Assembly (NCBI GenBank): GCA_023420795.1
Contig: JAEZVM010000290.1
Span: 1-9,746, forward strand
Direction: 5' to 3'
DNA: 9,746 nt
Origin: Pseudomonadota bacterium
GTDB lineage: Bacteria; Pseudomonadota; Gammaproteobacteria; Burkholderiales; Burkholderiaceae_D
Shown piece by piece: positions 1 through 5,411 of the stretch. The first letter of the stretch is position 1. Each line of letters starts with the position of its first letter. A program made the translations under genes and the position numbers. The notes beneath the pieces are model-generated. The model saw only the letters and a program-made list of their open reading frames with translations, had not been told where the DNA came from and did no database searches.

Positions 1-326
1 GCAAGATTCACAGCGATCAGCAAGAGGCCGAGCAGATAGCGCAATTCCAGTGTCAGGTTTTCCGGATACAGAATGTGCGAAACGAAGCGTTCGATGAACC
101 CGCCGGCAAACACCTCGCCGCCGCCGCGCAGCCGAAGAACATTCTCCAGAGGCGTTAACGGGCACACCCAATCGGCCCACTGCACTACCACGCCCCAGAG
201 CAGCGCAGGCAGATGCAGCCAGAGGATCCTCGGCCGCCACAGCACCAGCAGGCCACCGAAAGCCGCAAAGACGACAAATCCGAAATGCAGGATCAGGACG
301 AGATCGGCGAGCAGTTGGTAGGGCAT
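1..326 (-). CDS. DUF2784 family membrane protein (3' end outside window)
   Basis: Uncharacterised small inner-membrane protein of the DUF2784 family; its biochemical role is unknown. About 108 residues are visible. The N-terminus (MPYQLLADLVLILHFGFVVF) is a membrane span. A second hydrophobic stretch follows around residues 35-50 (WLHLPALLWGVVVQWADW), then the family-typical segment CPLTPLEN at about 54-61. A GGFIERF motif and a further hydrophobic segment (LRYLLGLLLIAVNLA) run off the left edge, so the C-terminus is missing. The ATG at 326 fits the usual start of the family, but the ribosome binding site is weak. It is the last visible gene of a minus-strand cluster, 34 bp after the 42-residue peptide gene, so translation may depend on that neighbour. 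The family call rests on recognised sequence pattern and I am fairly sure of it. Confidence 0.8.
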   Translation of the reverse strand, partial: MPYQLLADLVLILHFGFVVFAAFGGLLVLWRPRILWLHLPALLWGVVVQWADWVCPLTPLENVLRLRGGGEVFAGGFIERFVSHILYPENLTLELRYLLGLLLIAVNL

Positions 327-360
327 ATGCAGCGCGCCCGTCAAGCAAGGATTGCGATAT

Positions 361-489
361 TCAGAAGCAGAGAACGATGCGGTTAGCCAGATCCACCACG
401 AACGACGGCCGCAGATAAGCGACAAACACCAGCCCCAGCACCGCAAGCACCACGGCGCCGATCAGTATCCGCATCAGTCGTTCGCGCAT
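361..489 (-). CDS. 42-residue single-span membrane peptide, function unknown
   Basis: A small ORF encoding 42 residues that begins MRERLMRILIGAVVLAVLGL. A short basic N-terminus (three Arg in the first seven residues) leads into one hydrophobic span at about residues 8-25. A short tail follows that ends VLCF. Topology is probably N-in with the tail in the periplasm. GGAG lies 7 nt before the ATG, a good ribosome binding site and the main reason to accept so short a gene. It starts 14 bp after the MFS stop codon and ends 34 bp before DUF2784, so it is probably co-transcribed with both. I do not recognise a named family. It could be an accessory peptide of the transporter or an independent membrane peptide; nothing in the sequence decides. 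Confidence 0.65.
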   Translation of the reverse strand: MRERLMRILIGAVVLAVLGLVFVAYLRPSFVVDLANRIVLCF

Positions 490-503
490 CGCATTTCTCC
501 GTG

Positions 504-1721
504 TCAGGCGACCGCCGCTTGCCGCCGCACGATCGCCTTTTCATTGACCGGCAGGTTCACCAGTGCAGCGAACACGCCGAGAGCGATGGTGATGCCCCAC
601 ACCGTGTTGTAGCTGCCTTCGATGGTGAACAGGTAGCCGCCGAGCCATACGCCGAGGAAGCTGCCGACCTGGTGCGAGAAGAACACGAAGCCGGACAGCA
701 TCGACAGATATTTCACGCCGAAGATGCTGGCGATGATGCCGTTGGTCAGCGGTACGGTGGACAGCCACAAAAGACCCATCGCGCAGGAGAACACATAAAC
801 CGACCACGGCGTGAGCGGCGCGAGCAGGAACAGCGAGATCACGATCGAGCGGGTGAGGTAGATCGAGGACAGCAGATAGCGCTTGGGCAGGATGCCGCCG
901 AGCTTGCCTGCGTAGAACGAACCGAAGATGTTGAACAGGCCGATCAGCGCGAGCGCCAGCACCGCCACGCCCGGGTCCATGATGTTCTTGTCCTTCAGGT
1001 AGGAAGGCAGGTGCACGCCGATGAACACGACCTGGAAACCGCAGACGAAGTAGCCGGCGACCAGCAGCAGGAAAGGACGATAGGCGAATGCTTCGCGGAT
1101 TGCTTCCCATACGCTCTGATGCGGACCGGATGCCTTTTCCGAAGGTTGCTCGCGCAGGCCGAAGGCCATCGGCAGCATGAACAGGCCGGTCAGCGCGGCG
1201 AGAATGTAGAACGCGTTTTGCCAGCCGGTGCCCGAAATCAGCATTTGTTCGACTGGCATCATCATGAACTGGCCGAACGAGCTCGCCGCGCCAGAAATGC
1301 CGAACGCCCATGAGCGTTTTTCTTCCGGTGCCGTGCGGCCGATGATGCCGCTGACTGCACCGAACGCGGTGCACGACAGCGCGGCGCCAATCAGCACGCC
1401 GGTGCCGATCACGAAGGCAGTTGGTTCCGATACCAGCGCCATCCATAGCAGGCCCGCCACATACAGCAGCGCACCCACGATCACCACGCGGGCGGTGCCG
1501 AAGCGGTCCGCCGCCATGCCCGCAAACGGACCGAACGCGCCCCACATCAGGTTCTGCAACGCGATCGCGAGCGAGAAGGTTTCGCGCGACCAGCCATGCG
1601 CCTGCGAAATCGGCTGCAGCCAGAAGCCGAAGCCGTGCCGCACGCCCATTGCCAGCGTCAGTACCACGCCGCTGGCGATCAGGACGGTTTTCAGTTGCGG
1701 TGCGCGAGAGGCGGTCAGCAT
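504..1721 (-). CDS. MFS transporter (12-span, monocarboxylate/YcxA-like)
   Basis: Major facilitator superfamily secondary transporter of 405 residues in the inner membrane, probably proton-driven; the substrate is unknown. Twelve hydrophobic segments are visible, six on each side of a hydrophilic central loop at about residues 188-212. The cytoplasmic motif A between spans 2 and 3 appears as GMAADRFGTAR at about 68-78. The overall pattern (GFGFWLQPISQAHGWSRETFS near residues 30-50) resembles monocarboxylate/oxalate-formate type MFS proteins such as the YcxA-like group. That points to an organic anion as substrate, but only as an inference. The frame stays open to 1940, but the ATG at 1721 is chosen because the first span begins just after it and the upstream part is hydrophilic, non-homologous and overlaps the divergent gene. 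It heads a likely operon with the 42-residue peptide and DUF2784. The ribosome binding site is weak. Confidence 0.9.
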   Translation of the reverse strand: MLTASRAPQLKTVLIASGVVLTLAMGVRHGFGFWLQPISQAHGWSRETFSLAIALQNLMWGAFGPFAGMAADRFGTARVVIVGALLYVAGLLWMALVSEPTAFVIGTGVLIGAALSCTAFGAVSGIIGRTAPEEKRSWAFGISGAASSFGQFMMMPVEQMLISGTGWQNAFYILAALTGLFMLPMAFGLREQPSEKASGPHQSVWEAIREAFAYRPFLLLVAGYFVCGFQVVFIGVHLPSYLKDKNIMDPGVAVLALALIGLFNIFGSFYAGKLGGILPKRYLLSSIYLTRSIVISLFLLAPLTPWSVYVFSCAMGLLWLSTVPLTNGIIASIFGVKYLSMLSGFVFFSHQVGSFLGVWLGGYLFTIEGSYNTVWGITIALGVFAALVNLPVNEKAIVRRQAAVA

Positions 1722-1750
1722 GGCAAGGTCTCTGGTAAAAAAGAAAACTG

Positions 1751-1780
1751 AGTGTAGCTCAAAGCCGCAAAGCATGTGGA
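1751..1780 (-). promoter_or_regulatory. Candidate sigma-70 promoter of the MFS gene
   Basis: On the minus strand TCCACA (1780-1775, 4/6 to TTGACA) is followed after 18 bp by TACACT (1756-1751, close to TATAAT). This would put the transcription start near 1744 and give a short leader of about 20 nt before the MFS ATG. The spacer contains a direct repeat of CAAAGC on the plus strand (1760-1765 and 1768-1773). Prediction by eye only. Confidence 0.33.
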
Positions 1781-1904
1781 CTGCCGGTTCGACCGTGCCA
1801 GGCTGAACCTGCGGCCGGGCATGCCATAAATTGCCAATATGGAAATTCAAATGATGTCCGAAAACGGCTAGACGCTGATTGCGGCGGCGCGTATAACAAC
1901 AGCC

Positions 1905-3395
1905 ATGGACACGGCCTCGATCTCTTTGTACATGCATCACGCGGCGCTCGATCGCGCCAGCTGCTATCGCGCGCTGGCAGCGAAAGACACCCGCTTCGAC
2001 GGCGTGTTCTTCACCGGAGTGAAAACTACCGGCATCTATTGTCGGCCGGTATGCACCGTCAAGACGCCGCGCGAATCTTCCTGTTTATTCTTCAGCAGCG
2101 CGGCTGCGGCGGAAGCCGCCGGCTTTCGCCCTTGCTTGCGCTGCCGGCCGGAGCTGGCGCCGTATGCGCTGCAGCAGAATCTCGCGCATGCGGTGTGGCG
2201 ACGCATTGCGGCCGGCGCCTTGAATGACGGCGATGTGGAACGACTTGCGGATGAAGTCGGGTTGTCGTCGCGCCAGCTGCGCCGCGTGCTGTTGCAGCAC
2301 TTCGGCGTCACGCCGGTGGAGCTGGCGCAGACGCAGCGCCTGCTGTTCGCGAAAAAGCTGTTGCAGGAGACGCGCCTGCCGATGGCGGAAATCGCTTACG
2401 CGGCGGGCTTCGGCAGCGTGCGGCGCTTCAATGCATTGTTCGCGCTGCGCTACGGTATGGCGCCGACCGCAGTGCGGCGTGCTGCGCCGAGGGAAGAAGC
2501 GGACACCCATGATGCGCTGACGCTGCGGCTGGCATACAGGCCGCCGTTTCACTGGTCGCGCATATTGGAATACCTGTCGGGACGCGCGATCGCCGGCGTT
2601 GAGGCGGTACAGGCGGATGGCAGTGGAATGTATCTGCGCAGCGTGCGCATCGACGACGCAACTGGCTGGCTGCGCGTGGTCGATCTGCCGCAGCGGCATC
2701 AGCTCGAACTGGAGCTTACGCCATCGCTGTCACCGGTGCTGATGCCCTTGCTGGCGCGCGTGCGCAGCCAGTTCGACCTCGACGCGAATCCGCACATTAT
2801 CGAAGCGCATCTGCGCAATGATGCATTGCTCGGTCCGCACATCGCCGCCATGCCCGGACTGCGTGTGCCGGGTGCGTTCGATGCCTTCGAGCTGGCGGTG
2901 CGTGCGGTGCTGGGCCAGCAGGTCAGCGTCGCGGGCGCGACTACCTTGTCCGGCCGTTTGGTGCAACGCTTCGGCGATGCGGTCGCCACGCCTTTCGCGC
3001 AGGTGACGCATCATTTTCCGGGAGCGGAAGTGCTGGCTGGCGCCGATGTGGCCGACATTGCCGGCATCGGCCTGCCGCGTGCCCGCGCGCAGACGATAGC
3101 CAATCTCGCGCGGTTCGCGGCAAGCGGCGGATTGCAGATGCCGCCCGGCCTCACGCTTGACGACGCGATCGTGCGCCTGAAATCGGTACCCGGCATCGGC
3201 GACTGGACCGCGCACTACATCGCACTGCGCGCGTTGCGCTTTACCGATGCATTCCCGGCCGGCGATCTCGGCCTGCAGAAGGCCGCGGCAGGGGCGGCCG
3301 GCCGCCTCACTGAAAAACAACTTGCCGCACGCGCAGCCGGCTGGTCGCCCTGGCGCGGTTATGCGGCGCTCGCACTATGGATGACATCGTCATGA
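1905..3395 (+). CDS. alkA: Ada-type methyl acceptor/AraC regulator fused to AlkA glycosylase
   Basis: Alkylation-repair fusion of 496 residues. The Ada N-terminal zinc domain (about 15-90) has all four cysteines in the Ada spacing: Cys46, Cys50, Cys77 and Cys80. In Ada one of these accepts methyl groups from DNA phosphotriesters and converts the protein to a transcription activator. An AraC-type helix-turn-helix region follows (about 105-192). Next come the AlkA N-terminal domain (about 205-315) and the HhH-GPD glycosylase fold (about 328-490). The hairpin PGIGDWTAHY is at 429-438, and Asp454 aligns with catalytic Asp238 of E. coli AlkA. The glycosylase removes N3-methyladenine and related bases. 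The Ogt domain found in E. coli Ada is absent here and is encoded separately just downstream. Start is uncertain: ATG 1905 and ATG 1932 are in frame and neither has a clear ribosome binding site. Whether it regulates its own operon is inferred. Confidence 0.93.
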   Translation: MDTASISLYMHHAALDRASCYRALAAKDTRFDGVFFTGVKTTGIYCRPVCTVKTPRESSCLFFSSAAAAEAAGFRPCLRCRPELAPYALQQNLAHAVWRRIAAGALNDGDVERLADEVGLSSRQLRRVLLQHFGVTPVELAQTQRLLFAKKLLQETRLPMAEIAYAAGFGSVRRFNALFALRYGMAPTAVRRAAPREEADTHDALTLRLAYRPPFHWSRILEYLSGRAIAGVEAVQADGSGMYLRSVRIDDATGWLRVVDLPQRHQLELELTPSLSPVLMPLLARVRSQFDLDANPHIIEAHLRNDALLGPHIAAMPGLRVPGAFDAFELAVRAVLGQQVSVAGATTLSGRLVQRFGDAVATPFAQVTHHFPGAEVLAGADVADIAGIGLPRARAQTIANLARFAASGGLQMPPGLTLDDAIVRLKSVPGIGDWTAHYIALRALRFTDAFPAGDLGLQKAAAGAAGRLTEKQLAARAAGWSPWRGYAALALWMTSS

Positions 3396-3874
3396 CTTAC
3401 TACACCGAACACCCGAGCCCGCTCGGCACGCTGGTGCTGGCGGCAAGCGACCGCGGCCTGAGCGGCGTCTATTTCGAGCAGCACAAGTATTTCAGCGGCC
3501 CGTCCGGTTGGGAGCGCAATGACGGTCATCCGCATCTGCGCGAAGCTATGCGCCAGCTGAATGAATACTTTGCGGGTGAGCGCGATACCTTCGATCTCGC
3601 GCTCGATATACGTGGTACGCCATTCCAGCGCGCTGTATGGAGCGCATTGCAGGCGCTTCCGTTCGGCGTGACAACAAGCTATCGGGAGATCGCGCAGCGT
3701 CTCGCGAATCCGAAGGCGATACGTGCTGCGGGAACGGCAATCGGCCGCAATCCGGTATCGATCATCGTGCCCTGCCATCGCGTGCTTGGTACATCGGGCA
3801 CGCTGTCAGGTTATGCGGGAGGACTGGAGCGCAAGCAGTATCTGCTCGCGTTTGAAAAGAGGATGGGGAAGTGA
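3392..3874 (+). CDS. ogt: Methylated-DNA--protein-cysteine methyltransferase (Ogt/AGT)
   Basis: Suicide repair enzyme that transfers the alkyl group from O6-alkylguanine (and O4-alkylthymine) in DNA to its own cysteine. It is 160 residues from ATG 3392, close to the E. coli Ogt length. The active-site motif IIVPCHRVLG places the acceptor at Cys128. The helix-turn-helix/arginine-finger region (TSYREIAQRL, then IRAAGTAIGRNP, about 95-121) and the glycine-rich SGYAGGLERKQYLL segment after the active site are intact. Start choice: ATG 3377 is also in frame, but ATG 3392 overlaps the upstream stop codon (ATGA), has GGATGA 7 nt before it, and begins at the conserved Y-T-x-x-P-S-P-L-G strand. The overlap indicates translational coupling with the Ada/AlkA fusion, so both repair enzymes are probably made from one alkylation-responsive transcript. 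Confidence 0.95.
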   Translation: MTYYTEHPSPLGTLVLAASDRGLSGVYFEQHKYFSGPSGWERNDGHPHLREAMRQLNEYFAGERDTFDLALDIRGTPFQRAVWSALQALPFGVTTSYREIAQRLANPKAIRAAGTAIGRNPVSIIVPCHRVLGTSGTLSGYAGGLERKQYLLAFEKRMGK

Positions 3875-3881
3875 ACTGATA

Positions 3882-3920
3882 GTGTGCGACGCTGTTCCGT
3901 TAGCGGCCAGCGAAGCACAC
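3882..3920. terminator. Stem-loop between convergent genes, possible bidirectional terminator
   Basis: GTGTGC (3882-3887) pairs with GCACAC (3915-3920) and CGCTG (3890-3894) pairs with CAGCG (3908-3912), separated by a 2-nt internal loop on each side. A further CCG/CGG pairing (3897-3899 with 3904-3906) caps the structure. It starts 7 bp after the ogt stop and ends 14 bp before the stop of the convergent lipoprotein gene, the position expected of a shared terminator. Neither strand shows a clear U-tract, so intrinsic termination is uncertain. Confidence 0.45.
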
Positions 3921-3934
3921 CATCGATGAGGGAA

Positions 3935-4378
3935 TCAGCGTGAGCCTGATCCGGAGCCAGAGGACGTGCCGGAGCTGGAAGAGCCGGTAGAGCCGGAAGT
4001 GCCGGAGCTGCTCGATGAGCCGGAGGTACCGGAGGAATCGGAAGAGCCCGATGTGCCGGAAGTGCCGGATGTGCCCGTACCCGAAGTGCCAGAGGAGGAG
4101 CCGCTGCTGTCGCCTGGCATCGGTGTTGTGGGGCTGCTGGAGCTGCCCGGCATGGTGGAAGAATCCGAAGAGCCGCTTGGGCTGGTGCTCGACGAACCGC
4201 TCGAACCCGAACCATAGCCACCCGATGTGCCGGAGCTGCTTGGAGAGGAAACGGTGCCGCTGGCGGAGCCGGAGCCTGATCCCATGCCGGAAGAAGAGCC
4301 GGATGTCGTGCCGGTGCCGCTTGTGCCGCATGCCGCAAGTACAAACGCGCACGTCAGAGGAAGAGTCCATTTCAACAT
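3935..4378 (-). CDS. Ser/Gly/Thr-rich low-complexity lipoprotein, unknown function
   Basis: Predicted lipoprotein of 147 residues. The signal peptide MLKWTLPLTCAFVLAAC ends in the lipobox LAAC with Cys17 as the lipidated residue. Gly18 follows rather than Asp, so outer-membrane sorting is expected. The mature part is almost entirely Ser, Gly and Thr, with a few Pro, Met and Asp. It includes repeated GTSG and GSSS units and a single Arg as the last residue, and no folded domain is evident. AGGAG lies 7 nt before ATG 4378, a strong ribosome binding site that supports this strand and start. The frame is open to 4558, but the extra part lacks features of a protein. It may act as an extended surface or periplasmic linker, but that is only inferred from composition. 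It is the last gene of the minus-strand series, and a sigma-E-like promoter precedes it. The opposite strand is also open (Glu/Pro/Val-rich) as a consequence of the same repeats. Confidence 0.72.
   Translation of the reverse strand: MLKWTLPLTCAFVLAACGTSGTGTTSGSSSGMGSGSGSASGTVSSPSSSGTSGGYGSGSSGSSSTSPSGSSDSSTMPGSSSSPTTPMPGDSSGSSSGTSGTGTSGTSGTSGSSDSSGTSGSSSSSGTSGSTGSSSSGTSSGSGSGSR
3945..4330. repeat. Degenerate short tandem repeats encoding the Ser/Gly/Thr tract
   Basis: The coding part of the low-complexity lipoprotein is built of imperfect 9-bp and 3-bp units. The clearest block is 4050-4076, three consecutive copies of GA(T/A)GTGCC(G/C) on the plus strand, which encode Gly-Thr-Ser triplets on the minus strand. 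Units differ at codon third positions, so the array is not freshly expanded. Unit lengths are multiples of three, so gain or loss would keep the frame. Confidence 0.6.
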
Positions 4379-4452
4379 AGAAATTCTCCTAAAGAAGTAT
4401 TCGGTGAAGCATGAAATAACGCTCATGCCAGAATTGCATGCATGCGAGTGAG

Positions 4453-4479
4453 TAGAATCTTTCAATAAGCGAAAGTTCC
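4453..4479 (-). promoter_or_regulatory. Candidate sigma-E/ECF-type promoter of the Ser/Gly-rich lipoprotein
   Basis: On the minus strand GGAACTT (4479-4473) is followed by 16 nt and TCTA (4456-4453). The known RpoE/AlgU pattern is GAACTT, 16-17 nt, TCnnA, so the -35 is a full match and the -10 a partial one. Transcription would begin near 4446, leaving a leader of about 68 nt before the start codon at 4378. Visual match only. Confidence 0.42.
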
Positions 4480-4597
4480 GAGGGAGGAGTGGCCCGGAAC
4501 GGGCACGGCATCGCAAACTCGCCGCAAATGCAGGGCGATGAAACGACTTGTTACACAATACTCTGCAGCAGGGAGCCGGGGACGTGTAATGCGTATG

Positions 4598-4652
4598 GCT
4601 GCAAGCGAACCCGCTGAAATATCAGCGATATACCGATATGCGCGCTTGCAGC
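4598..4652. repeat. 10-bp inverted repeat with nested hairpin downstream of glycine-zipper gene
   Basis: GCTGCAAGCG (4598-4607) and CGCTTGCAGC (4643-4652) are perfect complements 35 nt apart. Between them GCTGA (4613-4617) and TCAGC (4622-4626) form a smaller hairpin with a 4-nt loop. The structure begins 6 bp beyond the stop of the glycine-zipper lipoprotein and could terminate or stabilise its mRNA. No U-tract follows on the minus strand, whereas a pyrimidine-rich run follows on the plus strand. Confidence 0.45.
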
Positions 4653-4658
4653 AGCTTC

Positions 4659-4880
4659 TTATTTCTTCGGTTTCACTACTTCATTGCCAAGCAGGCCGCC
4701 GACTGCTGCACCGCCCACTGTGCCCAGCGTGCTGCCATCGGTAACGACATTGCCGACAACGCCGCCGACGACTGCGCCGGTTCCGATACCGACCTGCTGG
4801 CGTGTCGGCGTGCCGCAAGCGGCCAGAGCCACTGCAAGCGTCACCGAACCGGTGATGGAAATAAGGGAACGGGAAAACAT
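4659..4880 (-). CDS. Small glycine-zipper outer-membrane lipoprotein
   Basis: A 73-residue lipoprotein resembling OsmB/SlyB-type glycine-zipper proteins. The signal peptide ends in the lipobox LAAC with Cys22, followed by Gly, which predicts outer-membrane sorting. The mature part is one glycine-zipper region (about 31-66: GIGTGAVVGGVVGN, then GTVGGAAVGGLLGN), with Gly spaced as in packed membrane helices. A basic tail PKK ends the protein. Family members are thought to help envelope integrity or respond to envelope or osmotic stress; a role here is inferred. GGAGG lies 5 nt before ATG 4880, a strong ribosome binding site. Upstream are a perfect palindrome (4901-4916) and a sigma-E-like promoter match (4923-4951), so it probably has its own promoter rather than relying on the DUF4870 gene 110 bp upstream. 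Confidence 0.87.
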   Translation of the reverse strand: MFSRSLISITGSVTLAVALAACGTPTRQQVGIGTGAVVGGVVGNVVTDGSTLGTVGGAAVGGLLGNEVVKPKK

Positions 4881-4900
4881 GGAAGCCTCCGTATCAGGAG

Positions 4901-4916
4901 CATGCTGGTCAGCATG
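4901..4916. repeat. Palindrome in the leader of the glycine-zipper gene
   Basis: CATGCTG-GT-CAGCATG is a 7-bp perfect inverted repeat, or a 6-bp stem with a 4-nt loop in RNA. It ends 10 nt upstream of the GGAGG ribosome binding site and lies downstream of the candidate promoter, so it would be in the mRNA leader. It could be an operator or a leader hairpin affecting translation or stability. Confidence 0.5.
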
Positions 4917-4922
4917 TAGAGA

Positions 4923-4951
4923 TTCGACTCCCTTGTTTCCGGCGGAGTTCC
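4923..4951 (-). promoter_or_regulatory. Candidate sigma-E/ECF-type promoter of the glycine-zipper lipoprotein
   Basis: On the minus strand GGAACTC (4951-4945) is followed by 17 nt and TCGAA (4927-4923). This fits the RpoE/AlgU pattern (GAACTT, 16-17 nt, TCnnA) with one -35 mismatch. Transcription would start near 4917, placing the palindrome at the very 5' end of the mRNA. Visual match only. Confidence 0.4.
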
Positions 4952-4990
4952 AAAAGGATATGTTTTGTGTTGAAGGTGATCTGAAGCGCT

Positions 4991-5335
4991 TTAGTTCACC
5001 AGCCGCAGCGTGAATGGATAGCGGTATGGCTTGCCCTTCGCTGTCGATAGAGCGGCCAGCAGGCAGAAAATGAAATTCGCGACGAACAGCAGCGGAAAAA
5101 TCAGAAAGCCGATCAGCACCATCTTGAGCAGGACGCTCGCCATCAGCGCAATCGCAAGCGTGATCTGAAAGTTGAGCGCTTCCTTTGCCTCGTCGGCGAC
5201 AAAGCCGGATTCATCCTTCTTCACCAGCCACAGCACCAGCGCGCCGACAAAGCCGGTGAAGATGCCCAGCAGATGCGCAAGCATCGCGAGATTGCGTTCA
5301 TCCTTGCTCGGGCTGCCCGGTATGATTTCGTTCAT
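4991..5335 (-). CDS. DUF4870 family integral membrane protein
   Basis: Uncharacterised 114-residue inner-membrane protein of the DUF4870 (Tic20-like) family. Three hydrophobic segments lie at about residues 18-38, 58-77 and 79-97. The family signature between spans 1 and 2 is present (KKDESGFVADEAKEALNFQ, 39-57), as is the C-terminal YRYPFTLRLV motif. The cytoplasmic N-terminus is charged and follows the usual pattern of a short start and then (D)ERN-x-A-x-L-A-H-L-L-G. Start at ATG 5335, with only a weak ribosome binding site. It lies 76 bp downstream of topB on the same strand with no clear terminator between them, so read-through from topB is possible, but there is no evident functional link. 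No role in transport or signalling can be claimed from the sequence. Confidence 0.9.
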   Translation of the reverse strand: MNEIIPGSPSKDERNLAMLAHLLGIFTGFVGALVLWLVKKDESGFVADEAKEALNFQITLAIALMASVLLKMVLIGFLIFPLLFVANFIFCLLAALSTAKGKPYRYPFTLRLVN

Positions 5336-5411
5336 CGCTGGCTCGCAAACAGGTCTGGAGGTGGGCCGCAGGGCCGTCGTGCTTCATTGATGGCTCACGC
5401 AGCAGCGGCTA

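Noticed and set aside
501..1313. 270-codon plus-strand frame antisense to the MFS gene
   Set aside because: It is a compositional shadow of the transporter, with an Arg/His/Glu-rich product and no ribosome binding site or motif.
1722..1940. N-terminal extension of the MFS protein to 1940
   Set aside because: The extension is hydrophilic, overlaps the start of the divergent Ada/AlkA gene and precedes a normal first membrane span at ATG 1721.
3966..4217. Plus-strand frame encoding a Glu/Pro/Val-rich repeat protein
   Set aside because: The minus strand has a strong ribosome binding site, a signal peptide and a lipobox. The plus frame has no signal or clear ribosome binding site and mirrors the same repeats.
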